From assembly GCA_964483405.1 (NCBI GenBank), contig CAZABC010000012.1:5544-69543 (forward strand): 64,000 nt of DNA. The letters are read 5' to 3'. A program made the position numbers and the translations under genes. This DNA is from CAZABC01 sp964483405 (lineage in GTDB: Bacteria > Chloroflexota > Limnocylindria > Limnocylindrales > CSP1-4). Below the pieces are notes generated by a model. It was not told the origin of the DNA and ran no database searches. It worked only from the letters and a program-made list of their open reading frames with translations. Position 1 is the first letter of the stretch, and every line of letters starts with the position of its first letter. Shown one piece after another: positions 34,259 to 42,760 of the stretch.

Positions 34259-36820
34259 GTGACCGACGACATCGGCGCCATCAAGGCGATCCGCATCGAG
34301 GACGAGATGCGGGTGAGCTACCTCGACTACGCGATGAGCGTGATCGTCGCCCGCGCCCTGCCCGACGTCCGCGACGGCCTCAAGCCGGTCCACCGGCGGA
34401 TCCTCTACACGATGGGCGAGATGGGGCTCTCCTCGACCTCGTCGTTCCGCAAGTGCGCGGCGATCGTCGGCGAGGTGATGGGCAAGTACCACCCGCACGG
34501 CGACGTCGCCCTGTACGACGCCCTCGTCCGGCTCGCCCAGGACTTCTCGATGCGCTACCCGCTCGTCGACGGCCAGGGCAACTTCGGCTCGGTCGACGGC
34601 GACTCCGCGGCGGCGATGCGGTACACCGAGGCCCGGCTGACGGCGATCGCGGCCGAGATGCTGGCCGACATCGACAAGGACACGGTCGACTACGTCGAGA
34701 ACTACGACGGGACCCAGAAGGAGCCGTCGGTCCTGCCGGCGAAGCTGCCGAACCTCCTCGTCAACGGCAGCTCCGGTATCGCCGTCGGCATGGCCACGAA
34801 CATCCCGCCGCACCACCTCGGCGAGATCTGCGACGCGACGATCGCGCTCATCGACGACCCCGAGCTGACGACCGACGACCTCGTGGCGACCGTCCTCGGG
34901 CCCGACTTCCCGACCGGCGGGACGATCTACCGCTTCGAGACCCGCCGGAACCCCCTGACCGGCGAGCAGGAGACGGTCGACGCCATCCGCGAGATGTACG
35001 CCCACGGCCGCGGGCGGGTCGTCATGCGGGCCCAGGTCGCCTTCGAGGAGACCCGCAACGACCGGGTCGCGATCATCGTGACCGAGCTGCCGTACCAGGT
35101 GAACAAGGCGGCCCTGCTCGAGAAGATCGCCGACCTGGTGAAGGACAAGAAGCTCGAGGGCATCGCCGACCTCCGCGACGAGTCGGATCGCGACGGGATG
35201 CGGATCTACATCGAGATCAAGCGCGACGCGAACCCGCACAAGGTGCTGAACAACCTGTTCAAGCACACCCCGATGCAGCTCGCCTTCAACATGAACATGC
35301 TCGCCCTCGTCGACGGACAGCCGCAGACGCTGCCCCTCAAGGCGGCCCTCCAGCACTACGTCGACTACCGGCGCGAGGTCGTCCGGCGCCGGACCGAGTA
35401 CGACCTCGAGAAGGCGCGCGCGCGGGCCCACGTCCTCGAGGGCCTCAAGATCGCCCTCGACCACCTCGACGCCGTCATCAAGACGATCCGCGAGTCGGCC
35501 GACGTCGAGGCCGCCCGCCAGAACCTGATGGCCCGCTTCGGGCTGTCGGAGATCCAGGCCCAGGCGATCCTCGACATGCGGCTGGCCCGGCTCGCCGCGC
35601 TCGAGCGCCAGAAGATCGAGGACGAGTACCTCTCGGTCATCCAGCTCATCGCCGAGCTCGAGGACATCCTGGCGAACCCGGCCCGGGTCCTCGGGATCAT
35701 CAAGGACGAGCTCGCCGAGCTCAAGCGCAGGTACGCGGGCGAGCGCCGGACGCGGGTCGAGGACAGCGCCTCGCGCGAGATGACCGACGAGGACCTCATC
35801 GCCGACGAGGACGTCGTCATCACGATCTCCGGCCGCGGCTACATCAAGCGCCAGCCGGTCGCGACGTACCGCCGCCAGCACCGCGGCGGGAAGGGGATCA
35901 TCGGCCACGTCACCCGCGAGGAGGACGCGGTCGCCCACCTGCTCGTCGCCAACACCCACGACTGGGCGCTGTTCTTCACCAACCGCGGCCGCGTCTTCAG
36001 CGCCAAGGTCCACCAGATCCCCGACGCGAGCCGGCAGGCCAAGGGCATCCCGATCATCAACCTGCCCGGCGTCCAGGTCGAGGCCGGCGAGGTCCCGATG
36101 GCGACGATCATGCTGCCGGACTTCGCCGCGGGGAACTACCTCGTCCTCGCCACCCGGCGGGGGATCGTCAAGAAGACGCCGCTCGAGCAGTTCGAGCGGG
36201 TCCGCTCGACCGGCATCCGGGCGATCACCCTCAACGAGCCCGACGAGCTCGCCTGGGTCGACATCTCGACCGGCGAGGACGACGTGATCATCGCCACCGC
36301 CCTCGGCAAGATCGCCCGCTTCGCCGAGTCGGAGGTCCGGGCGATGGGTCGCGACGCGGCCGGCGTCATCGGCATCCGGCTGGCCCGCCAGGGCGACTCC
36401 GTCGTCTCGATGTCGGTCGTCCAGCCGGGCACCGACCTGCTCGTCCTGACCGAGACGGGCTACGGCAAGCGGGTCCCGCTGACCGAGTTCCGCCGGAAGC
36501 ACCGGGGCGGCCAGGGTGTCGGGCTCATCTCGCTCGAGGGCCGCAAGACCGGCGCCGTCGCGGCGGTCCAGCAGGTGACCGAGGGCGACGAGGAGCTCCT
36601 CCTCGTGTCGGCCGGCGGGCAGGTCGTCCGGACCCAGACGAACACGATCAACCGCTACTCGTCGTCGGCCCGCGGGGTGATCGTCATGCGGCTCAACGAG
36701 GGCGACCGGGTCGCCGGCATCGCTGCGTTCCGCGCCGGACTTGCGATGCGGGGGGCGATGGGCGACGATGACGACCCCGAAGGCGGGGCTGTGCCGGCAA
36801 GCGAGCGCGACCGCTCGTGA
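34259..36820 (+). CDS. gyrA: DNA gyrase subunit A
   Basis: DNA-cleaving subunit of gyrase. Its 853 residues carry the catalytic Tyr122 in AAMRYTEARLTAIA, the breakage-reunion domain, a coiled coil (about 370-500) and six beta-pinwheel blades at the C-terminus. The gyrase box reads QHRGGKG in YRRQHRGGKGIIGH, so this is gyrase rather than topoisomerase IV. In the quinolone region the sequence is HPHGDVALYDALVR: position 83 is Val, where most bacteria have Ser, Thr or Ala, while Asp87 is kept. The start is GTG three bases after the AlkD-like gene. Confidence 0.97.
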   Translation: MTDDIGAIKAIRIEDEMRVSYLDYAMSVIVARALPDVRDGLKPVHRRILYTMGEMGLSSTSSFRKCAAIVGEVMGKYHPHGDVALYDALVRLAQDFSMRYPLVDGQGNFGSVDGDSAAAMRYTEARLTAIAAEMLADIDKDTVDYVENYDGTQKEPSVLPAKLPNLLVNGSSGIAVGMATNIPPHHLGEICDATIALIDDPELTTDDLVATVLGPDFPTGGTIYRFETRRNPLTGEQETVDAIREMYAHGRGRVVMRAQVAFEETRNDRVAIIVTELPYQVNKAALLEKIADLVKDKKLEGIADLRDESDRDGMRIYIEIKRDANPHKVLNNLFKHTPMQLAFNMNMLALVDGQPQTLPLKAALQHYVDYRREVVRRRTEYDLEKARARAHVLEGLKIALDHLDAVIKTIRESADVEAARQNLMARFGLSEIQAQAILDMRLARLAALERQKIEDEYLSVIQLIAELEDILANPARVLGIIKDELAELKRRYAGERRTRVEDSASREMTDEDLIADEDVVITISGRGYIKRQPVATYRRQHRGGKGIIGHVTREEDAVAHLLVANTHDWALFFTNRGRVFSAKVHQIPDASRQAKGIPIINLPGVQVEAGEVPMATIMLPDFAAGNYLVLATRRGIVKKTPLEQFERVRSTGIRAITLNEPDELAWVDISTGEDDVIIATALGKIARFAESEVRAMGRDAAGVIGIRLARQGDSVVSMSVVQPGTDLLVLTETGYGKRVPLTEFRRKHRGGQGVGLISLEGRKTGAVAAVQQVTEGDEELLLVSAGGQVVRTQTNTINRYSSSARGVIVMRLNEGDRVAGIAAFRAGLAMRGAMGDDDDPEGGAVPASERDRS

Positions 36821-37956
36821 CCCCCGGTCGGCCGCACGGCGAGGAGGCCGGGTCCGTGTACACGGATCAGTTCGAGATCTACTTCGGCAACGCCAACCCG
36901 GATCTCGCCCGGAAGATCTGCCGCTATCTCGACGCCGAGCCCGGCCAGGCCGAGGTGTTCCAGTTCGCGAACGAGAACATCTTCGTCAAGATCCTCGACA
37001 ACGTCCGCGAGAAGGACGTCTTCCTCGTCCAGCCGACCTGCCGCCCGGTCAACCAGTCGATCATGGAGCTCCTGATCATGATCGACGCCTTCAAGCGGGC
37101 GAGCGCCGGCCGGATCACCGCCGTCATCCCGTACTACGCCTACGGCCGGTCCGACAAGAAGGACCAGCCGCGGGTCCCGATCACGGCCCGGCTCATCGCC
37201 GACATGATCACCGTCGCCGGGGCCGACCGGGTCCTGACGATGGACCTCCACCAGGGCCAGATCCAGGGCTTCTTCAACATCCCGGTCGACGAGCTGACCG
37301 CCGTCCACCTCCTGTCGAACTACTTCCGGCACAAGCACCTCGAGGACCTCGTCGTCGTCACCGACCTCGGCTTCGCCAAGCGGGCGCGGGCATTCGCCGA
37401 GCTCCTCGACGCGCCGCTGGCGATCATCGAGAAGCGGCGGGTCGGCAACCTCGACCGGGCCGAGCTGATGAACGTCATCGGCGAGGTCGAGGGCCGGACG
37501 GCGATCATCGTCGACGACGAGATCGACACGGCCGGGACGCTCGTCGAGGTCGTCCGGGCGCTCGAGCGCGAGGGCGTCACCGAGATGTACGCCTGTGCGA
37601 CGCACGGCGTCCTGTCCGACCCGGCGATCGAGCGGATCAGGGACACGAGCCTGCGCGAGATCGTGATGACCGACTCGGTCCCGCTGCCGGCCGCCAAGCG
37701 GCTGCCGCAGATCACGACCCTCACCGTCGCGCCGCTCATCGGCGAGGCGATCAAGCGGATCCACCGCGGCGAGTCCGTCGGCGCGCTCTTCAGCAGCGAG
37801 CTGCCCCTCGTCCAGGAGATGACGTTCTGGGGCGACGGGGTCCAGCGCTCGATCGACGTCCGGAATGAGCCGCACGTCCCCCTTCCCCTTGACGGCTCCG
37901 GGCCGTCCGAGCACGCGACCGCGCCCGAGCCGGTCGCCCAGGCAGGTGACCGATGA
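36817..37956 (+). CDS. prs: Ribose-phosphate pyrophosphokinase
   Basis: Makes PRPP from ribose 5-phosphate and ATP for purine, pyrimidine, His, Trp and NAD synthesis. The protein has the typical start VYTDQFEIYFGNANPDLARK, the flexible-loop region PYYAYGRSDKKDQPRVPI and the PRPP-binding loop VDDEIDTAGTLVE. GTG 36817 overlaps the gyrA stop and gives 379 residues; GTG 36856 would remove a 13-residue non-conserved start. A ~30-residue Pro/Glu-rich C-terminal tail exceeds the ~315-residue norm. Confidence 0.94.
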   Translation: MTPGRPHGEEAGSVYTDQFEIYFGNANPDLARKICRYLDAEPGQAEVFQFANENIFVKILDNVREKDVFLVQPTCRPVNQSIMELLIMIDAFKRASAGRITAVIPYYAYGRSDKKDQPRVPITARLIADMITVAGADRVLTMDLHQGQIQGFFNIPVDELTAVHLLSNYFRHKHLEDLVVVTDLGFAKRARAFAELLDAPLAIIEKRRVGNLDRAELMNVIGEVEGRTAIIVDDEIDTAGTLVEVVRALEREGVTEMYACATHGVLSDPAIERIRDTSLREIVMTDSVPLPAAKRLPQITTLTVAPLIGEAIKRIHRGESVGALFSSELPLVQEMTFWGDGVQRSIDVRNEPHVPLPLDGSGPSEHATAPEPVAQAGDR

Positions 37957-38204
37957 CGCTCCAGCTCCATCGCCCCGACGGCCAGGGCGGCCTCGAGCCG
38001 CGCTCCGTCTCCCAGGAGGACGTCCGCCGGCAGCTCCGCTCGCCACGCTGGGGAGCCTCGCTCAGGGGCGGCATGCTGCCGCGGATCAAGAACCCCGAGA
38101 TGAACCCGACGCGGACGGGCGTCTCGGTCGCGACGTGGGGCATCCTCCTCGCGCTGACCTTCGGCCTCCTCGTCGTGGGCTACGGCACCGGCTTCTGGGG
38201 CTGA
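37953..38204 (+). CDS. Small membrane protein, unknown
   Basis: Not recognised. The 83-residue product is basic and hydrophilic for ~55 residues, then has a single hydrophobic helix (about 58-80) close to the C-terminus, giving a tail-anchor-like topology. It overlaps the prs stop as ATGA and precedes another small unknown gene, so expression is likely coupled to prs. Coding is supported by the overlap arrangement and the codon pattern only. Confidence 0.55.
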   Translation: MTLQLHRPDGQGGLEPRSVSQEDVRRQLRSPRWGASLRGGMLPRIKNPEMNPTRTGVSVATWGILLALTFGLLVVGYGTGFWG

Positions 38205-38208
38205 GCGG

Positions 38209-38544
38209 GTGGGCGAGGCGCGCCGTCGCAGGCCGGCGACGGTCGGCCAGACGATCGGCGGCGTCCTCGTCGGCTTCGACGAGCAGGTCTGGCGGAACGC
38301 CCCGCCCGCGCAGGAGCGGGTCGAGCAGGCCGACCGGGTCCGGAGCGTCGTCGCGGCAAGCGGGCTGACGATCGAGATGCCGGCGGCAATGGCCGAGGCC
38401 GCCGCGGACGCGGCTGCCGCGCGGGCCCGAGCGCAGGGCGACGGAGCCGCGCCGGGCGACGCCGGGTCGGCTCGGGGCCCCGCTCCCGACCCGGGGACCG
38501 GCGCGCGGCGCAGCGATCCGGGGACCGGCGTGCGCCACGGGTGA
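38209..38544 (+). CDS. Small hypothetical protein
   Basis: Not recognised. From GTG 38209 the 111-residue product has an ordered-looking N-terminal half (TVGQTIGGVLVGFDEQVWRN) with a heptad-like VEQADRVRSVV region. An Ala/Gly/Pro/Asp-rich disordered end follows. No membrane helix. It lies four bases after the previous gene, and its stop overlaps the DUF1294 gene, so it belongs to the same transcript. Confidence 0.5.
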   Translation: MGEARRRRPATVGQTIGGVLVGFDEQVWRNAPPAQERVEQADRVRSVVAASGLTIEMPAAMAEAAADAAAARARAQGDGAAPGDAGSARGPAPDPGTGARRSDPGTGVRHG

Positions 38545-38825
38545 TGCTCGGCCTGCTGATCCTCGCCTGGCTCGCCGTCATGTCCGTCGTCACGTTCGCC
38601 GCGTACTTCCGGGACAAGCGGGCTGCCGGGCGGGGCGAGCGCCGCACGCCCGAGCGGACGCTGTTCGCGCTGAACCTCGCCGGCGGGTTCGCCGGGGGAT
38701 GGGTCGGGATGTACGCGCTGCGCCACAAGACCCGGCACGCGTCGTTCAAGATCGTGCAAGGGCTGGCGACGATCCTGTGGCTGGGCGGCGTGCTCCTGCT
38801 CGGCCTGGGTGGCCTCATCCCCTGA
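38541..38825 (+). CDS. DUF1294 membrane protein
   Basis: A member of the DUF1294 family of small two- to three-helix membrane proteins of unknown function. The 94-residue sequence has DKRAAGRGERRTPERTLFAL and the conserved GGFAGGWVGMYALRHKTRH block, where DUF1294 proteins have the DK-RIPE-LH and GG-HKT residues. The start is GTG 38541 (GTGA overlap) or the adjacent ATG 38544. It ends the gyrase-prs gene string. Confidence 0.85.
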   Translation: MMLGLLILAWLAVMSVVTFAAYFRDKRAAGRGERRTPERTLFALNLAGGFAGGWVGMYALRHKTRHASFKIVQGLATILWLGGVLLLGLGGLIP

Positions 38826-38845
38826 TCGGCGGCCGCCCGGCGATG

Positions 38846-38913
38846 TCGACGCCGGACGGCGTCCGTCGCGCGACGGTCGTCGATGCCAGACGGTGTCCGT
38901 CGCGCGGCGATCG
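38846..38913 (+). repeat. Two tandem copies of a 34-bp unit with palindromic cores
   Basis: Copy 1 (38846-38879) and copy 2 (38880-38913) match at 29 of 34 positions, and all five differences are transitions. Copy 1 contains a GACGCC/GGCGTC stem with loop GGAC and the 12-base palindrome CGTCGCGCGACG. In copy 2 the two stem changes are both C to T, which turn C-G pairs into G-T (G-U in RNA) pairs. The unit is not a multiple of three. It lies 20 bases after the DUF1294 stop and could act in the 3' end of that transcript. Confidence 0.65.
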
Positions 38914-39091
38914 TAGACCCAGAGGTCCGCTCACCCCGGGGCCGGCCGCGCACCGATCCAGCTGGCCGCTTGCCCGATGCGGCGGATGGCGGCGACCAGC
39001 CAGATCCACGCGAGGCGAGCGCGTCCGGAGGGCCGGCCACTCCGGGGGACGACGCGCGCCACCGCCGGGGTAGTCAGGTGCTCCCACTCGA

Positions 39092-39452
39092 TCAGGTGGT
39101 CGCCGGAGTGAGCGCTCGACCGGGTCCGCCGACGTCGATACCGATCGAGTGCCCACTCCCCGGATCGCTGTCCAGCGCCTCGATCGGTCCCAGCCAGATG
39201 GATCGGGCGGCATTCCATCCGCTCTCGACACCCTCGTCGGCCATGAGCTGCCGGTTTCCCGGCCGACCGCGACATGAGGTACTCGGTCCCGCCGATGGCC
39301 CAGAAGGTGACTGACGGGTCAGGGATCGAGTCGTCGTTGAAGTCCCAGAACTCGAGCGGGTAGTAGCTCGCCGCGTGATGCGCCAATGCCGGTGGCGCAC
39401 CCACTACCGAGAGTGCGGCGCCTAGAGCGAGCAGCGCCAGTCGCCTGCCCAT
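39092..39452 (-). pseudogene. Frameshifted remnant of a secreted protein gene
   Basis: From ATG 39452 a clear signal peptide (MGRRLALLALGAALSVVGA, then PPALAHH) leads into SYYPLEFWDFNDDSIPDPS and TFWAIGGTEYLMSR. Around 39265 this frame turns into low-information sequence, while the neighbouring frame continues sensibly (GNRQLMADEGVESGWNAAR, then IWLGPIEALDS) to a stop at 39092. A single indel therefore splits the reading. The WNAA segment recalls the start of matrixin-like secreted metalloproteases, but no HEXXH zinc motif follows, so the copy also appears truncated. A sequencing error could explain the frameshift. Confidence 0.45.
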
Positions 39453-39718
39453 CGGTCCGACCCTGGCGGCCGTGACCACGGCCGTCAATTCACTCCCTGG
39501 ACGTGGTGGACAGCGCGTCGTTTGGCACCCGATCTCGTCAGCTCGCAAGCAACGGGCCTGGCCCACGTCCTTCGGCCGTAACGGCGTCGCGACCGTGTTA
39601 TCCCATGCCAGATGACGCCAGCGGGAGGTCCGAGACGCCGAGGCTGGCGCATCACGACCTGCTGTTCGCGAGCGGGTCGCCGGGCGGCCCGCCGAAGGGC
39701 TCGTGCCGGCCCTCGCCA

Positions 39719-39724
39719 TATACT
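39719..39724 (+). promoter_or_regulatory. -10 box close to the secA start
   Basis: A perfect TATACT ends ten bases before the secA ATG, so the predicted transcript starts about three bases before it. No Shine-Dalgarno sequence and no good -35 hexamer are visible. A leaderless secA mRNA is inferred. Confidence 0.5.
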
Positions 39725-39733
39725 TCCCCGGCC

Positions 39734-42700
39734 ATGCTGAACTTCATCAACCGGTTCGTCGACTCGAACGAGCGCGAGCTGAAGCGGATCCAGCCCTTCG
39801 TCGACGAGGCCAACGAGCTCGAGGCCGAGTACGCCGCGCTGTCGGACGACGAGCTGAAGGCGCACGTCGACGAGATCCGGGCCGAGATCCACGAGGTCGT
39901 CGCCCGGACGACCCCCGACCCGGAGGCGCTCGCCGAGCTCGAGCGGGAGCGGCGACGCGAGGTCGAGAAGGAGCGCCGCGAGGCCCAGATCGCGGCCGTC
40001 GACGCCGCCCTCGACGAGGTCGTGCCGGAGATCTTCGCGGCCGCCCGGGTGGCGATGCAGCGGTCCCTCGGGATGCGCCACTTCGACGTCCAGCTCGTCG
40101 GCGGCGCGGTCCTCCACCAGGGCAAGATCGCCGAGATGAAGACGGGCGAGGGCAAGACCCTCGTCGCGCCGCTCGCGGCCATCCTCAACTCGTTGACCGG
40201 ACTCGGCGCCCACGTCGTGACCGTCAATGACTACCTCGCCCGGCGCGACGCCCAGTGGATGGGCCCGGTCTACCACGCCCTCGGCGTGTCGGTCGGCGTC
40301 ATCACCCACGACACGAGCTTCATCTTCGAGCCGGGCTACCCGACGACCGACGAGCGGCTGATCAACCTGCGGCCGTGCACCCGCCGCGAGGCGTACGCCG
40401 CGGACGTCACCTACGGCACGAACAACGAGTTCGGCTTCGACTACCTCCGCGACAACATGGTCACGGACCTCGAGCAGCGGGTCCAGCGGGGCCACGCCTA
40501 CGCGATCGTCGACGAGGTCGACAACATCCTCATCGACGAGGCCCGCACGCCGCTCATCATCAGCGGCCAGGCCGAGGAGTCGGCGGACCTCTACTTCACG
40601 TTCGCCCGGCTCGCCGCCCGGCTGCGGCCGAGACCGGAGGGTGCCGAGGAGGGCGGCGACTACTTCGTCGACCTCAAGGACCGCGCCGTCAGCCCGACCG
40701 AGGAAGGCATCCACAAGGTCGAGGGCTGGCTCGGCGTCGACAACCTCTACGACGACCCGCGGATGGCCCGCCACTTCGACGCCGCGCTGCGCGCCCAGGC
40801 GCTCTTCCAGCGCGACAAGGAGTACATCGTCGACAACGGCGAGATCGTCATCGTCGACGAGTTCACCGGCCGGAAGATGCCCGGCCGGCGCTGGTCGGAG
40901 GGGCTCCACCAGGCGGTCGAGGCGAAGGAGGGCCTGCGGGTCCAGCGCGAGTCGGTCACCCTCGCGACGATCACCTTCCAGAACTACTTCCGGCTGTACG
41001 GCAAGCTGGCCGGGATGACCGGCACCGCGATGACCGAGGCCGAGGAGTTCCACAAGATCTACAAGCTCGAGGTCGTCTCGATCCCGACCCACCGGCCGAT
41101 GATCCGGGACGACGAGCCGGACCTCGTCTACAAGTCCGAGCACGGCAAGTTCCTCGCCCTCATCGACGAGATCGCCGAGATGACCGAGGCCGGCCGGCCG
41201 GTCCTCGTCGGCACCGTGTCGGTCGAGAAGTCGGAGGTCCTGGCCGGCCTGCTCAAGCAGCGCGGGATCAAGCACGAGGTCCTCAACGCGAAGTTCCACG
41301 AGCGCGAGGCCCCGATCGTCGCCCAGGCGGGCCGCTCGGGCGCGGTGACGATCGCGACGAACATGGCCGGCCGCGGCACCGACATCAAGCTCGGTGGGGA
41401 CGCCGCCGGGCTCGCCTCGGACATCCTCCATCGCAAGGGCCTCAACCCGGCCGAGGTCGACAAGGCGACGTACGAGGCCGCGCTCGCCGAGGCGAGGGCG
41501 ATCGTCGACGCGGATCACGAGCGGGTCGTCGAGGCCGGCGGGCTCCACATCATCGGCACCGAGCGTCACGACAGCCGCCGGATCGACAACCAGCTTCGAG
41601 GTCGCGCCGGCCGCCAGGGCGACCCCGGGTCCTCGCGCTTCTACCTGTCCCTCGAGGACGACCTCATGAAGCGGTTCGCCTCGGACCGGGTCGCGGGGCT
41701 GATGGGCAAGATGGGGCTCGACGACGACGTCGCGATCGAGTCGCGACTCGTCTCGAAGACGATCGAGAGCGCCCAGTCGCGGGTCGAGGGCTTCAACTTC
41801 GACATCCGCAAGCGGGTCGTCGAGTACGACGACGTCATCAACCGCCAGCGCGAGACGATCTACGCCGAGCGCGACAAGGTCCTCCGCAACGAGGACCTGA
41901 CCGAGAGCATCCGCGACTTCCTCGACGAGGAGGCCGACGCGCTCGTCGCGACCCACCTCGCCGCCGAGATCCTCGACGACTGGGACATGGCCGGCCTGTC
42001 GCGGGCGCTCCACGGCATGGGCGTCAGCGGCGAGGGTACGACCGAGGACGAGCTCTGGGACATCGGCGATCGGGCGGCGATCGTCGATCACATCCGGGAG
42101 CTGTTCGACGCGCGGCTCGAGTCCCGGGCAGCGGAGCTCGGCGACGAGACCTGGCAGACGGTCGAGCGGCTCGTCCTCCTCCGGACGATCGACTCGCTGT
42201 GGGTCGAGCACCTGACCGAGCTCGACGACATGCGCCGCGGCATCGGCCTCCGCGGCTACGCCCAGCAGGACCCGCTCAACGAGTACCGGCGAGAGGCGTT
42301 CCGTCTATACGAGGAGCTCCGCGGCTTCATCCGCCACGGCGTCGCCTCGACGATCTTCCGGGTCTCGGTCCAGCGCGCGCCGGCGGCGGCCGACGGCCCG
42401 ACCCCGCTGCCCGGACCGGGTCAGCCGGCCCGGCCCGATGCCGTCGGGGCGGGAGCGGGCGTCGGCGCGGCACCGGCCACGGCGAGCGCGGCGGCGAGCG
42501 CGACCGCCTCGCGACCCGCGATCCCGCCGACCGGCGGCGCGGCCCGAGCCAGTGGCCCGATCGCCCGCGGGCTGCCCGGCGACGTCACCGCCCGTCAGAT
42601 GCAGGCTCAGCTCGGCGACCGCGTCGTCGGCGACGCGGCGGCGGCCGGCGCCTCCGGCGGGGCGCGCGCCGGCTTCACCCCGTCGGGCGCGCGGATCGGC

Positions 42701-42760
42701 CGGAACGACCCGTGCTGGTGCGGCTCGGGCCAGAAGTACAAGCGGTGCCACGGGCGGTGA
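39734..42760 (+). CDS. secA: Preprotein translocase ATPase SecA
   Basis: Motor that pushes unfolded secretory proteins through SecYEG. The ATG at 39734 gives 1008 residues. Walker A is MKTGEGKT (about residue 135-142), followed by VNDYLARRDAQWM, the DEAD-type box VDEVDNILIDEARTPL, GTATNMAGRGTDI-like motif VI elements (ATNMAGRGTDIKLGG) and RGRAGRQGDPGSSRF. A ~100-residue Ala/Pro/Gly-rich linker precedes the C-terminal zinc-binding tail GRNDPCWCGSGQKYKRCHG, which contacts SecB or ribosomes. The insert between residues 290 and 310 is slightly longer than in E. coli. Confidence 0.98.
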   Translation: MLNFINRFVDSNERELKRIQPFVDEANELEAEYAALSDDELKAHVDEIRAEIHEVVARTTPDPEALAELERERRREVEKERREAQIAAVDAALDEVVPEIFAAARVAMQRSLGMRHFDVQLVGGAVLHQGKIAEMKTGEGKTLVAPLAAILNSLTGLGAHVVTVNDYLARRDAQWMGPVYHALGVSVGVITHDTSFIFEPGYPTTDERLINLRPCTRREAYAADVTYGTNNEFGFDYLRDNMVTDLEQRVQRGHAYAIVDEVDNILIDEARTPLIISGQAEESADLYFTFARLAARLRPRPEGAEEGGDYFVDLKDRAVSPTEEGIHKVEGWLGVDNLYDDPRMARHFDAALRAQALFQRDKEYIVDNGEIVIVDEFTGRKMPGRRWSEGLHQAVEAKEGLRVQRESVTLATITFQNYFRLYGKLAGMTGTAMTEAEEFHKIYKLEVVSIPTHRPMIRDDEPDLVYKSEHGKFLALIDEIAEMTEAGRPVLVGTVSVEKSEVLAGLLKQRGIKHEVLNAKFHEREAPIVAQAGRSGAVTIATNMAGRGTDIKLGGDAAGLASDILHRKGLNPAEVDKATYEAALAEARAIVDADHERVVEAGGLHIIGTERHDSRRIDNQLRGRAGRQGDPGSSRFYLSLEDDLMKRFASDRVAGLMGKMGLDDDVAIESRLVSKTIESAQSRVEGFNFDIRKRVVEYDDVINRQRETIYAERDKVLRNEDLTESIRDFLDEEADALVATHLAAEILDDWDMAGLSRALHGMGVSGEGTTEDELWDIGDRAAIVDHIRELFDARLESRAAELGDETWQTVERLVLLRTIDSLWVEHLTELDDMRRGIGLRGYAQQDPLNEYRREAFRLYEELRGFIRHGVASTIFRVSVQRAPAAADGPTPLPGPGQPARPDAVGAGAGVGAAPATASAAASATASRPAIPPTGGAARASGPIARGLPGDVTARQMQAQLGDRVVGDAAAAGASGGARAGFTPSGARIGRNDPCWCGSGQKYKRCHGR

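Larger units (their letters stand above)
38826..39733. other. Gene-poor stretch between DUF1294 and secA
   Basis: Apart from a 34-bp tandem duplication (38846-38913) and a probable decayed gene on the minus strand (39092-39452), I see no gene here. Long open frames exist on both strands but change similarity frame or lack start signals. The last bases hold the secA -10 box. This is the least gene-dense segment of the window. Confidence 0.6.

Noticed and set aside
33146..36502. 1118-codon open frame antisense to gyrA and the AlkD-like gene
   Set aside because: It mirrors well-conserved genes, has Asp/Val/Leu/Arg-biased composition typical of shadows and no recognisable domain.
39485..42211. 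908-codon open frame antisense to secA
   Set aside because: A compositional shadow; SecA on the plus strand explains all conservation.
40255..42756. Upstream extension of the DUF218 frame inside secA
   Set aside because: The sequence before GTG 42757 is an Arg/Pro-rich alternative reading of secA without similarity.
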